DNA of 64,000 bases from Fervidobacterium pennivorans DSM 9078. GTDB lineage: Bacteria; Thermotogota; Thermotogae; Thermotogales; Fervidobacteriaceae. A program made the position numbers and the translations under genes. The notes below the pieces were generated by a model. The model was not told where the DNA came from. It was given only the letters and a program-made list of their open reading frames with translations, and made no database searches. Positions 56,497-64,000 of this stretch are shown here, in pieces (the first letter of the stretch is position 1; each line of letters starts with the position of its first letter). The DNA is taken from contig NC_017095.1 in NCBI RefSeq assembly GCF_000235405.2, positions 620,001 through 684,000 on the forward strand, written 5' to 3'.

Positions 56497-56645
56497 CCTT
56501 TCAGATTATAGCACCTTTAACATCATAAAAGATATATTGAAATTCGAAAATATTTCGAGGATTGGTTTGAGAAATCAGTAATATTTGAAATATATTCTCG
56601 ATATTGCACATTTTCTTAAATATTCTGGCTTTTACAGTAGAGAAT

Positions 56646-56672
56646 AAAAATCCCACCCTTTTCCGGGTGGGA
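56646..56672 (-). terminator. intrinsic terminator after the DUF4438-like gene
   Basis: Stem TCCCACCC and GGGTGGGA with a 6-base loop. On the minus strand it is followed by TTTTTATT and lies 16 bases after the stop at 56688. Confidence 0.85.
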
Positions 56673-56687
56673 ATAAATTTTTACTCA

Positions 56688-57572
56688 TCAGATATTAAGG
56701 TAGTTTTTTATGTTACTATCCTTATCGAGAACTGGCACTATGTTATCTTCTTTTGATGTCATTATTATTACCATACCGGGACCATGTCCTGTTTTGTAGC
56801 AGTTCGAATGAACGACAACACCTATTGAAACGGCACCTTCTTTGTAACCTCCGGCTCCGTAACCGTTGTAATGGTCTGATATTGCAACTAAATCTCCTAT
56901 CCTTACTTTATCAAGTTTAAACTTCTTAATTTCTTCTTTATCTAAGGTATTCATATCATAATCGGTAGATGCTGGATTACCCGCCCCAATTCCAGAACCT
57001 GTTAAGTGTGCAGGAACGATTGCCGTGACTGGGACGTGTAATTTTCTATTCTTAATTTTTATTGGTATCTTTTCAAACAAATCGGGGTCAATATTCATGA
57101 CTTTTACTTCAGGATAATTAACTATTTCAAGTCCTTGCCCCCAGGCTTTAATCTGTATCTTATCTCCGATTGCCAGCTTCTCTTTCTCAGGGAACCAGAT
57201 TAATATGTGATCTATTCCTCCATGTTTTCCTATTACGTATCCTTTCATGCCTTTCGCATCTCCGGATATTAATGTTGCTTCGTTCCCAATGCATGCAAGA
57301 GCCATACAAGTTGGATTTAAATCCTTGTCTTTGTTTTTGGCGCTAACATCAGGTTCGATATGGTCACCATGCATCTTGAATGCACTGTCACCAAGCCCGA
57401 AGTTGTATGTGATACCTCCAACTCCGGGAATGTAAAACGAAGTGCCATTACCATCTACAACAGGCATACGGACAACAGGGTGTGCCACCTCAACCAATAT
57501 CGAAAGCTGAACAACTTGGTCCTTGTTCGTTCTGATAGAGTTGTTTTCTTTCGTTTTGTTAACTCCTCTCAT
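56688..57572 (-). CDS. DUF4438-like protein
   Basis: A 294-aa soluble protein starting after GAGGAGG. It resembles the DUF4438 family known from Thermotoga (TM1086-type): VAHPVVRMPVVDGNGTSFYIPGVGGITYNF, DHIEPDVSAKNKD, VTAIVPAHLTGSGIGAG and DHYNGYGAGGYKEGAVSIGVVVHSNC. Several histidines and aspartates could form a metal-binding site. The function is unknown; the name is taken from remembered family resemblance and was not verified by search. It is followed by its own terminator and preceded 41 bases upstream by a nitroreductase gene on the same strand. Confidence 0.7.
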   Translation of the reverse strand: MRGVNKTKENNSIRTNKDQVVQLSILVEVAHPVVRMPVVDGNGTSFYIPGVGGITYNFGLGDSAFKMHGDHIEPDVSAKNKDKDLNPTCMALACIGNEATLISGDAKGMKGYVIGKHGGIDHILIWFPEKEKLAIGDKIQIKAWGQGLEIVNYPEVKVMNIDPDLFEKIPIKIKNRKLHVPVTAIVPAHLTGSGIGAGNPASTDYDMNTLDKEEIKKFKLDKVRIGDLVAISDHYNGYGAGGYKEGAVSIGVVVHSNCYKTGHGPGMVIIMTSKEDNIVPVLDKDSNIKNYLNI

Positions 57573-57613
57573 GGTTCTTTCCTCCTCATCACATTAGGAT
57601 GCAATAAAAGAAC

Positions 57614-58132
57614 CTACCATTTCTCTACATGGATTTTGTTATCATCAACTTCTTTTAACGTATGCGCATCTTTTTCTTCGTCTGGATATCCAATTCCTAT
57701 CACGCAAAGCACCCTGTAACCATCTGGAATACCAACAATCTCTTTAATCTTTCCTTCGACTGACACCCCATCTTGGAAGCGGTCATGCGCATGACCCCAG
57801 CAACTTCCGAGTCCGTAATCAACACATAGAAGCTGTATATACGTTGCCACAATAGAGGCATCTGACATCCAGGTTGAACTGGCCTCATTTGCTGTGACAA
57901 TTATACATGCAGGTGCAGTTTTTAGGAATGAGAACGCTCCTTCTCTTGCTTTCATTATGCGTTCGATTTTGTCTTTTTCGGTTACAATAACCAAATCAAC
58001 AGGTCTAGAGTTCCTCCCACTTGGAGCCAATAAAGCATACTTTGCAATTTCCGCAAGAGTTTCTGGTGAGATTTCCTTATTTTTGAATTTTCTTATGCTC
58101 CTTCGTTTTAGGATGACATCTTTCAGTTCCAT
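57614..58132 (-). CDS. nitroreductase-family protein
   Basis: A 172-aa FMN-binding protein of the nitroreductase fold. It starts MELKDVILKRRSIRKFKNKEI, the conserved RSIR(K)F motif for FMN phosphate, and has ALLAPSGRNSRPVDLVIV, DASIVATYIQLLCVDYGLGSCWGHA and GIPDGYRVLCVIGIGYPDE, all typical. Small single-domain members reduce nitro groups, flavins or quinones with NAD(P)H. It is 41 bases upstream of the DUF4438-like gene on the same strand. Confidence 0.9.
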   Translation of the reverse strand: MELKDVILKRRSIRKFKNKEISPETLAEIAKYALLAPSGRNSRPVDLVIVTEKDKIERIMKAREGAFSFLKTAPACIIVTANEASSTWMSDASIVATYIQLLCVDYGLGSCWGHAHDRFQDGVSVEGKIKEIVGIPDGYRVLCVIGIGYPDEEKDAHTLKEVDDNKIHVEKW

Positions 58133-58264
58133 CCTCTCACCTCCGGCTTTTTAACATATGAATTTTTATGCATTATTGTTCGTATTACAAACTTTCCTGA
58201 CATAATTATACACCTACGCAGGTTAGTTTCAAATACCTGTTTAACTTTTTTCGAGATAATACAA

Positions 58265-58295
58265 AATAAAAACCCGGAAGACAACGTCCCCGGGT
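58265..58295 (-). terminator. intrinsic terminator after the flavoprotein gene
   Basis: Stem ACCCGG and CCGGGT with a loop of about 12 bases. On the minus strand the stem is followed by TTTTTATTTT, about 90 bases after the stop at 58382. Confidence 0.7.
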
Positions 58296-58381
58296 CTGTA
58301 AAAGTGTCTTTGGTTCAGATGCTTTCTGCTCAAGTATCTTTAACCAAAAAGTCAGCTTATCTTTCCGAAAGATTCCGAAGG

Positions 58382-59725
58382 TTAAACTAATCTTTCCAGA
58401 GCTTTCAATGCGACGGTGTTCAAGAAGTTCCAAGGTTTGTTGAAATATGGCTGGAAGAAGAAATCAGCAAATGCCAGGTCTTTGACTGTCATCTTGTTCT
58501 GCATAACAATTGATAACGTGTTCGCACTTTCTGTAACATCTGCTTTCGACATAACTTGTCCACCTATTATTGTGTGGTCGTCTTTTCTGTAAAGAAGCTT
58601 AACATAAACAGGTTCATACTCTGGCATAAATTCTGGTCTGTTGTTTTCTACACCGTAAATCGTTCCATAGTTTATACCTTTCTCTTGAGCAAGCAATTCA
58701 TTTAAGCCGGAAGTGGCAACGTTGTAAGAAAACACCTTCACACCCGATGTCCCTTGAGTCCCTGAGTATTTAAGTCTGTCCTCAAATATATTGTATGCGA
58801 CTATAGTTCCCATTCTTACGGCATTTGTAGCAAGAGGGATATATTCGTAACTGTTAGTTGGAGTATACCAAACCGCTGCACTATCACCTGCGGCAAAAAT
58901 ATCAGGATGAGACGTGTGCAGATAAGAGTCAACAATCAATGCACCGTTGGGCAACATCTCCAATTTGCCTTTGAATAGGTCTGTATTTGGTCTGAAACCT
59001 GTAGCTAACACAACCATATCGGTATCGAAGGAGTCCTTGTCTGTTATGACTTTTTTCACAAAACCATCTTCTCCTTCAAATTTCACAACTTTTTGCCCCA
59101 GCGCCAACTTAATCCCATTTACAGTAAGCTCATTTTCGAGTATATCGGTAAATTCCTTGTCCAAATACTTGGCTAATATTCTATCTGCTATATCTATCAA
59201 GACTACTTCTTTATTATTATGCCTAAAGGCTTCTGCAAGCTCAACGCCTATGTAACCAGCTCCGACTATAGTTATCTTGTTGGCATTTTTTGAGTGTTTT
59301 ACAATGTCTTGTGCATGGTAAAAATTCTTTGAAAGCATTATACCTTTCAACTCAACACCTGGAACATTTGGAATTATGGGCCAAGAACCAGTAGTTATCA
59401 CAAGTTTATCAAAGGTTTCTTTGAAAGTTTCGCCATTTTCGAGATTTCTGACAAGAACTGCTTTTTCTTCGATGTTAACATCAATTACTTCGTGCCTCAT
59501 CATCATTTTTGCTCCCAAATCTGAGAGAACCTTGGGCGAGGAATAAAAGAGCTTCATGGGGTCTTTTACTACTCCACCAACATGGAGGGCAATCCCACAA
59601 GAGAGAAATGAAACTGTGTCGTTTCGTTCATACACCGTTATTTGGACTTTGTCACCATAAAGCCTTTTTGCTGTCGTGGTGAAAGCCGTTCCTGCATGTG
59701 TGCAACCAATAACTACTACCTTCAC
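58382..59725 (-). CDS. CoA-disulfide reductase/NADH oxidase-like flavoprotein
   Basis: The start is the GTG at 59725 (VKVVVIGCTHAGTA, read as Met) after GGAGG; the longer frame lacks a site. The 447-aa protein has an FAD-binding start (VVIGCTHAGTAFTTTA), a redox cysteine in SFLSCGIAL, the NAD-binding GAGYIGVELAEAFRH and the FAD motif IFAAGDSAAV. The pattern is that of CoA-disulfide reductase and NADH oxidase (Nox), which detoxify oxygen or recycle CoA disulfide in anaerobes. A single active-site cysteine is typical of this group. It is followed by a terminator. Confidence 0.88.
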   Translation of the reverse strand: MKVVVIGCTHAGTAFTTTAKRLYGDKVQITVYERNDTVSFLSCGIALHVGGVVKDPMKLFYSSPKVLSDLGAKMMMRHEVIDVNIEEKAVLVRNLENGETFKETFDKLVITTGSWPIIPNVPGVELKGIMLSKNFYHAQDIVKHSKNANKITIVGAGYIGVELAEAFRHNNKEVVLIDIADRILAKYLDKEFTDILENELTVNGIKLALGQKVVKFEGEDGFVKKVITDKDSFDTDMVVLATGFRPNTDLFKGKLEMLPNGALIVDSYLHTSHPDIFAAGDSAAVWYTPTNSYEYIPLATNAVRMGTIVAYNIFEDRLKYSGTQGTSGVKVFSYNVATSGLNELLAQEKGINYGTIYGVENNRPEFMPEYEPVYVKLLYRKDDHTIIGGQVMSKADVTESANTLSIVMQNKMTVKDLAFADFFFQPYFNKPWNFLNTVALKALERLV

Positions 59726-59942
59726 AGCTTTTCCTCCTCTCATATTGAAGAGTTTTGTAATTTGCACTTCGAAATATTTTTGTGATAAAATTAACTTACA
59801 TCTAATTAGATTATACTAAGTCTATAATTATTTGTCAACTAAAATCTTATGATGTCTGGACAATAAATTCCTATTTTCCGCGAAATTTAAGATTTTCTGT
59901 AAATTCTTACTATAAACGTCGTTTTGTTTTTTCATACTTTTC

Positions 59943-59971
59943 TTGACTTTGTGGTTCTGAAGTGATATATT
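59943..59971 (+). promoter_or_regulatory. promoter of the thiamine operon
   Basis: TTGACT and TATATT with 17 bases between them, about 25 bases before the TPP riboswitch. Predicted transcription start is near 59979. Confidence 0.7.
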
Positions 59972-59992
59972 GTAAGTGAAAAAATTAAATAG

Positions 59993-60085
59993 CCCAGAGG
60001 GGAGCTCCATACTGCGGGGCTGAGAGGAAGGGGGCAACCCTTCGACCCTTTGAACCTGATCCGGGTAATACCGGCGGAGGGACAT
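59993..60085 (+). ncRNA. TPP riboswitch (THI element)
   Basis: The aptamer core is easily read: GGGGCTGAGAGG, then CCTTTGAACCTGATCCGGGT and TAATACCGGCGGAGGGA, the conserved thi-box bases that bind thiamine pyrophosphate. It lies between the promoter at 59943 and thi4. The 3' strand CGGAGGGA can pair either in the aptamer or with the following terminator stem, so TPP probably controls transcription termination. Confidence 0.96.
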
Positions 60086-60136
60086 GGGCAATACAAAGAA
60101 AGATAGAAATCTAATAAAATGTTTTTAACTGAACAG

Positions 60137-60165
60137 TCCCTCCGAGAAATTCGGAGGGATTTTAT
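60137..60165 (+). terminator. riboswitch-controlled intrinsic terminator
   Basis: Stem TCCCTCCGA and TCGGAGGGA with a 5-base loop, followed by TTTTATTTT, 34 bases before thi4. The first arm TCCCTCCG is complementary to CGGAGGGA at the 3' end of the aptamer (about 60074-60081), which gives an antiterminator when TPP is absent. Confidence 0.88.
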
Positions 60166-60198
60166 TTTCTGAAAAGTTTTGCATGGAGGTGTAAAAGG

Positions 60199-61026
60199 AT
60201 GAAGAAAGATTTGATTATCTCCAGGTTGATAGTCGAAAGTTTTTTTGAAAAGTTGAACAAAGGTTTGGAAGTTGACGTAGCTATCGCAGGATGTGGTCCT
60301 AGCGCTCTTGCACTTTCTCTTGCACTTTCTAAGAAAGGGTACAAGGTCGCAATTTTTGAAGCGAAGAACGAACCAGGTGGAGGCATTTGGGGTGGAGGAA
60401 TGATGTTCAATGAGTTGGTACTTGAAAGAGAATTGAAAGGCTATGTGGAAGAACTTGGTGTTAACTACAAAGAATTTGGGGAGTTTTTGGTTGTTGACTC
60501 TGTACACTTCGCATCGGCATTATTGTATCACACCACAAAAGCAGGAACATTAGTGTTTAACAATGTTTTTGTTGAAGACCTTGTAATGTACGACAAAAGG
60601 GTTTCTGGAGTTGTAATAAATTGGATGCCAACAATTAGAGAAAGATTGCACGTTGATCCGATAAGCGTTATTGCAAAGTTTACAGTCGATGGGACAGGAC
60701 ATCCAGCTAACCTCGTAAGATTGCTTTCTAAACGCGGAATTCTGCTCTCTGTTACTGGTTCTACCGAAAATCTATGTAGTTGTGGAACTGTTGAATATGA
60801 ATTCCCCATGGATGCGGAAAATGGTGAGAAATTTGTTGTGGAAGGAACAAGAGAAATTTACCCTGGACTTTATGTAATGGGGATGGCCGCAGTAAGCGTT
60901 GGTGGTGGTCCAAGAATGGGACCTATCTTCGGTGGAATGATTTTGTCAGGTCTTAGAGCTGCAGAACTAATCGAGGATGGTTTAAGAAGAGAAGTAGCGA
61001 AAATTGATAGGGAGACGAGAATATGA
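60199..61026 (+). CDS. thi4: thiazole synthase of the Thi4 family
   Basis: A 275-aa FAD/NAD-fold protein: [43 protein letters not shown], then DGTGHPA and [26 protein letters not shown]. It matches Thi4, which makes the thiamine thiazole moiety from NAD and glycine. The yeast enzyme donates sulfur from an active-site Cys; here the equivalent position carries His (DGTGHP), as in sulfide-dependent archaeal and bacterial Thi4 enzymes, so it should use free sulfide. It replaces thiG-type genes. A TPP riboswitch precedes it and thiC overlaps its end by four bases. Confidence 0.9.
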   Translation: MKKDLIISRLIVESFFEKLNKGLEVDVAIAGCGPSALALSLALSKKGYKVAIFEAKNEPGGGIWGGGMMFNELVLERELKGYVEELGVNYKEFGEFLVVDSVHFASALLYHTTKAGTLVFNNVFVEDLVMYDKRVSGVVINWMPTIRERLHVDPISVIAKFTVDGTGHPANLVRLLSKRGILLSVTGSTENLCSCGTVEYEFPMDAENGEKFVVEGTREIYPGLYVMGMAAVSVGGGPRMGPIFGGMILSGLRAAELIEDGLRREVAKIDRETRI

Positions 61027-62306
61027 CGCAACTCGAATTGGCACGTGCTGGGCTTATCACAAAGGAAATGAAGTATTGCGCTGAGTTTGAGGGTATCGAG
61101 TTTGAAAGGCTCAGAGCACTGGTTGCCGATGGAAAAGTCGTGATACCAAGAAATAAATTACACAGTTTGGAAAGGCCAGTAGCAATAGGTGAACAAATGA
61201 CAGTAAAGGTCAACGCAAATATAGGCACATCCGTTGGATATTCCTCCTTAGAAGAAGAGTTAGGAAAGTTAGAAGTAGCGTTGAATGCTGGTGCTGATGC
61301 TGTGATGGTCTTATCGACCTGGGGTAATTTATCAGAGATGCGAAGGGAAATTGTGAAAAGAAGCCCTGCCCCGGTTGGTTCTGTTCCTATATATGATTCG
61401 GCTGTAAAGGCCTACGCGGAAAAGAGGAACGTGGTAGATTTTTCTGAAAAGGATTTCATCAACATGGTTCTTCAACATGCTGAAGATGGTATTGATTTTA
61501 TGACAATTCATGTTGGGATAACAAAGCGAGTGCTGGAGAAATTGAAAAACTCAAAGAGAATTTTGAAGATTGTCAGCCGTGGGGGTTCGATTATTGCTGG
61601 TTGGATGATTAAAAACAATAAGGAAAACCCATTCTACGAACATTTTGATGAGATACTTCAAATCGCAAGGGAGTATGATATTACACTAAGCTTAGGTGAT
61701 GGGATGAGACCAGGTGCTATTGTGGATTCTACGGATCCCCAGCAACTTGAAGAACTCTTTTTTATGCAAGAACTTGTTCTGAAAGCTTACGATGCTGGTG
61801 TGCAAGTTATGTTGGAAGGTCCAGGACATGTTCCTTTAAATGAAATCGAATTGAACGTGAAGCTTATGAAAAAGATAGGATTGGGACGACCTATATTTCT
61901 TCTTGGACCACTTCCAACAGATAGAGGAGTTGGTTATGACCATATTGTTAGTGCAATTGGTGGTGCATTGGCAGGTTATTATGGCTGTGATTTTCTATGT
62001 TATGTAACTCCTGCAGAACATGTAGGGTTACCGGATGCTGAGGAAGTAAAGGAAGGAGTAATTTCGGCAAAAATCGCGGCAGTTGTTGCAGATGTTGCAC
62101 GTGGCAACAGAAAAGCAATGAAATTAGAAGAAGAAATGGCGATAGCAAGAAGGGATTTTGACTGGAATAAGATGTTCAAACTTGCCATACATGCGGAAAG
62201 GGCTCAAAGAAAATTTGAGAAGATGAAATATACAGATGACGGTTGTTCTATGTGTGGACCTTTCTGTGCCATAAAAATAACTAAAGATTTTGCGGAGGAA
62301 AAATAA
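61023..62306 (+). CDS. thiC: phosphomethylpyrimidine synthase ThiC
   Basis: A 427-aa radical-SAM enzyme of the short ThiC form, overlapping thi4 by four bases. It has [59 protein letters not shown] and the C-terminal cluster motif CSMCGPFCA (CX2CX4C). It converts 5-aminoimidazole ribotide to HMP phosphate. Some sequences have a long N-terminal extension, which is absent here. Riboswitch control with thi4 is expected. Confidence 0.95.
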   Translation: MTQLELARAGLITKEMKYCAEFEGIEFERLRALVADGKVVIPRNKLHSLERPVAIGEQMTVKVNANIGTSVGYSSLEEELGKLEVALNAGADAVMVLSTWGNLSEMRREIVKRSPAPVGSVPIYDSAVKAYAEKRNVVDFSEKDFINMVLQHAEDGIDFMTIHVGITKRVLEKLKNSKRILKIVSRGGSIIAGWMIKNNKENPFYEHFDEILQIAREYDITLSLGDGMRPGAIVDSTDPQQLEELFFMQELVLKAYDAGVQVMLEGPGHVPLNEIELNVKLMKKIGLGRPIFLLGPLPTDRGVGYDHIVSAIGGALAGYYGCDFLCYVTPAEHVGLPDAEEVKEGVISAKIAAVVADVARGNRKAMKLEEEMAIARRDFDWNKMFKLAIHAERAQRKFEKMKYTDDGCSMCGPFCAIKITKDFAEEK

Positions 62307-62310
62307 ACAA

Positions 62311-63099
62311 ATGAAAGGTTATCGCTGCAAAAAGAGGAAAGGGATTTCCACAAGCACTATTCGAGCAAATATATTAAAGATAGAAGAACTGCCGTTTGCA
62401 GAATTGTATGAATTAACGTTTTTTCAAAAGCAAGACTTGGACACATTAAAAGAATTTCTAGAGAAACGTGGTAAACCATTTGGTATCCATTTGCCATTTG
62501 TTTTTAGATACGCAGCAGTTCATCCAAATCCAACTTCATTAGATATAAATTTAAGAAAGGATACCTACGTAGTTAACATTGAAAGCGCAAGTTTTGCCAA
62601 AAGTTTTGGTGCAGAATACGTTGTTGTTCACTTTCCAAATGCGAAACAAAATGAGGCTTGGAAAGACGTTTACGGTATCGTCATGGAAAGCCTTGAACAC
62701 TTCTATGAATTAAACAAAATCATTGAAACTCGTCTGGAAAACGTTTATATGAATGATTATTTCCATTCACCAGATGATTATTTATTTGTTCTTAAGGAGA
62801 CTGGTTGCACAATGTGTTTAGACATCGGGCATTTATTAATTGACTCCGAAGTTTACGATTTTGACCCTGTTTATTTTATTGAGAAATTAGCGGACTTCAT
62901 AACTGAATTTCACATTTACTATGCTGATCTAAGAACTTATGAGCAATGCCACCACGCGCCGTGGGGGGATTCTTTCAACTTTAGAAGAGTTTTAGATGTA
63001 ATAAAGGAATTTGATGGTGTGGACTTTGTCGCAGAACCTTCTAACGACTGTCCTAACCAGTTGTCAAAATTAATAGAATTCTTGGAGGTGATGCTTTGA
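62311..63099 (+). CDS. TIM-barrel protein of sugar-phosphate-isomerase/AP-endonuclease-2 type in the thiamine operon
   Basis: The ATG at 62311 follows GGAGG after the thiC stop. The 262-aa protein has the pattern of the xylose-isomerase-like TIM barrel (AP endonuclease 2 superfamily): FGIHLPFVF, EYVVVHFPN, CLDIGHLLID, EFHIYYADLRT and VDFVAEPSND, with histidines and acidic residues for divalent metal. It is tightly packed between thiC and thiD, whose start overlaps its stop by one base. No known thiamine enzyme has this fold to my knowledge, so a salvage, repair or precursor-supply role is possible. Confidence 0.7.
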   Translation: MKGYRCKKRKGISTSTIRANILKIEELPFAELYELTFFQKQDLDTLKEFLEKRGKPFGIHLPFVFRYAAVHPNPTSLDINLRKDTYVVNIESASFAKSFGAEYVVVHFPNAKQNEAWKDVYGIVMESLEHFYELNKIIETRLENVYMNDYFHSPDDYLFVLKETGCTMCLDIGHLLIDSEVYDFDPVYFIEKLADFITEFHIYYADLRTYEQCHHAPWGDSFNFRRVLDVIKEFDGVDFVAEPSNDCPNQLSKLIEFLEVML

Positions 63100-64000
63100 T
63101 GAGCGATACATCTGAGAAAAGAGTAATGGTAATTTCAGGATTTGACCCATCAGCTGGGGCAGGAATTTTACAAGATATTAAGTCATTCGCTTTATTAGGA
63201 ATCAGTGCTATGGGTGTTGTTAGTGCGTATACTATCCAAAATACCCACAAGGTTTTTCTTGCGAGATTCCGCAAATGGGAAGAAATAGATCAAGAATTAT
63301 CCGTCCTCCCCGAACCGGGCATTATAAAAGTAGGTTTGATATCCCCGGAGATGCTTAGGCTCATAAGGGAAAAATATCCATCAGCAGTCATCGTTTGGAA
63401 CATAGTTTTACGTTCAAGTTCTGGCTATGATTTTGAACCCCCTGAAATTGTCAAGGAGAACTTGACCTATGCTGATTTCGTAATTCTGAATAATGAAGAG
63501 GCAGGTATATTAGGGTTAGAACCTTCAGATAGAGTTGTCGTAACAGGGGGTCATGGAAAAGAAGCTGAAAAAGTGATTGTAAAGTTTGGTCGCCTTGCTT
63601 TTGAAACAACGCGATTACCAGGAAGATACCACGGAACGGGATGTGCATTTTCTAGCTTATTTGCGGGGCATCTGTACCTTGGTTATTCTCCAGAAGAAGC
63701 TGTAAAGGCTTCTATAGAGATATTGCAAAAAGTCCTTGAAAAAAGCAATCAGCAAGTGCAACCGGAAATGCTTGCAAGAGATTGGATGAAGTTTGACGTA
63801 CTCGATTCATTGAACAGTGTAAAGAAAGAGCTCTTAACAGTTGGAGAAAAAACTATTCCAGAGGTCGGACAAAACGTCTCGTATGCGTTACCGTGGTCAA
63901 AAGATGAATTTGAAGTTGCTAAATTTCCAGGAAGGATTCGACTAAAAGAAGGAAAACCTGTTTTCGTTTCGGATGCGTCTTTTGCTGATTATTCTCACAC
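63099..64000 (+). CDS. thiD: ThiD-ThiN fusion (HMP-P kinase/thiamine phosphate synthase), runs off right edge
   Basis: The ATG at 63099 overlaps the preceding stop by one base. The frame is open to the right edge (300 codons). The first ~260 residues are HMP/HMP-phosphate kinase: ISGFDPSAGAGILQDIKSFALLG, VILNNEEAGILG, VVTGGHG, and RYHGTGCAFSSL with the ATP-binding loop. From about residue 265 the sequence (IPEVGQNVSYALPW, VAKFPGRIRL) fits the ThiN thiamine phosphate synthase domain. This fusion is known from Thermotoga and archaea and replaces ThiE, joining the thiazole from Thi4 and the pyrimidine from ThiC. Confidence 0.88.
   Translation, partial: MSDTSEKRVMVISGFDPSAGAGILQDIKSFALLGISAMGVVSAYTIQNTHKVFLARFRKWEEIDQELSVLPEPGIIKVGLISPEMLRLIREKYPSAVIVWNIVLRSSSGYDFEPPEIVKENLTYADFVILNNEEAGILGLEPSDRVVVTGGHGKEAEKVIVKFGRLAFETTRLPGRYHGTGCAFSSLFAGHLYLGYSPEEAVKASIEILQKVLEKSNQQVQPEMLARDWMKFDVLDSLNSVKKELLTVGEKTIPEVGQNVSYALPWSKDEFEVAKFPGRIRLKEGKPVFVSDASFADYSH

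Overview
The window looks like the chromosome of a thermophilic member of the Thermotogota, most likely Fervidobacterium. This rests on low GC content, many short-spaced or overlapping gene pairs, strong GGAGG ribosome binding sites, families typical of that phylum (TM0106-type RecB-like nuclease, DUF4438, DUF1858, a ThiD-ThiN fusion), an outer-membrane-barrel-like protein and IS elements of the kinds common there. The genus is an inference from remembered family resemblance; no search was run. No tRNA, rRNA or CRISPR array was seen.

Layout. 1-1113: the 3' part of an alpha/beta hydrolase, a tiny membrane protein and a deleted IS copy. 1197-4491: a class II glutamine amidotransferase-like protein and two MFS transporters. 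4638-14131: an unusual accessory island. It holds two related minus-strand loci (7260 to 4715, and 13816 to 10202). Both are driven by nearly identical promoters with a perfect CTAAACCGCGGTTTAG palindrome just downstream of the -10 box. Each begins with a small secreted protein and includes CPBP/CAAX-type membrane proteases. A hairpin with a compensatory base-pair change is preserved between the two loci, and the second locus carries three frameshifts in homopolymers. Between them an AAA ATPase gene is split by a tnpB-only IS200/IS605-type element. This island is my best candidate for an undescribed system, possibly bacteriocin/immunity-like or a surface-stress system.

14150-22231: a purine permease, DegT aminotransferase, RadC, Maf, a NYN-like nuclease, an MBL-fold hydrolase and a Gate-domain membrane protein, all on the minus strand. 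22449-29937: a plus-strand housekeeping run rnr-ligA-ispD-flippase-phosphoesterase-comF-DUF1858. 30028-31086: a complete zinc-ribbon DDE insertion sequence, resembling IS6/IS240, that truncates the ATPase gene of an oligopeptide-type ABC operon (31072-33281). 33431-38268: uvrC, pyrG, a PHP phosphatase and tsf. 38472-39790: a frameshifted pilin-like gene, an intact pilin-like gene and a second deleted IS copy with an 8-bp target duplication. 39799-40170 is a gene-poor patch with a GC-rich, possibly structured segment. 40171-46676: a MetH-activation-like protein, a cysteine-cluster protein, flavodoxin, two-subunit fumarase, MATE exporter, SDR and RecB-like nuclease.

47320-56412 is a minus-strand cluster. 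It runs from a KAS III-like enzyme with non-canonical catalytic positions, through a regulator with two TetR domains and a CoA-transferase, to a complete Liv-type ABC importer. The LivM permease of that importer is fused to a full alpha/beta hydrolase. Together these suggest uptake, hydrolysis and CoA activation of an ester-, amide- or lactone-like carboxylic compound.

56688-59725: DUF4438, a nitroreductase and a CoA-disulfide-reductase/NADH-oxidase-like flavoprotein. 59943-64000: a thiamine operon with a well-defined promoter, a TPP riboswitch, a terminator with a visible antiterminator, then thi4, thiC, a TIM-barrel protein of unknown role and a ThiD-ThiN fusion that runs off the window.
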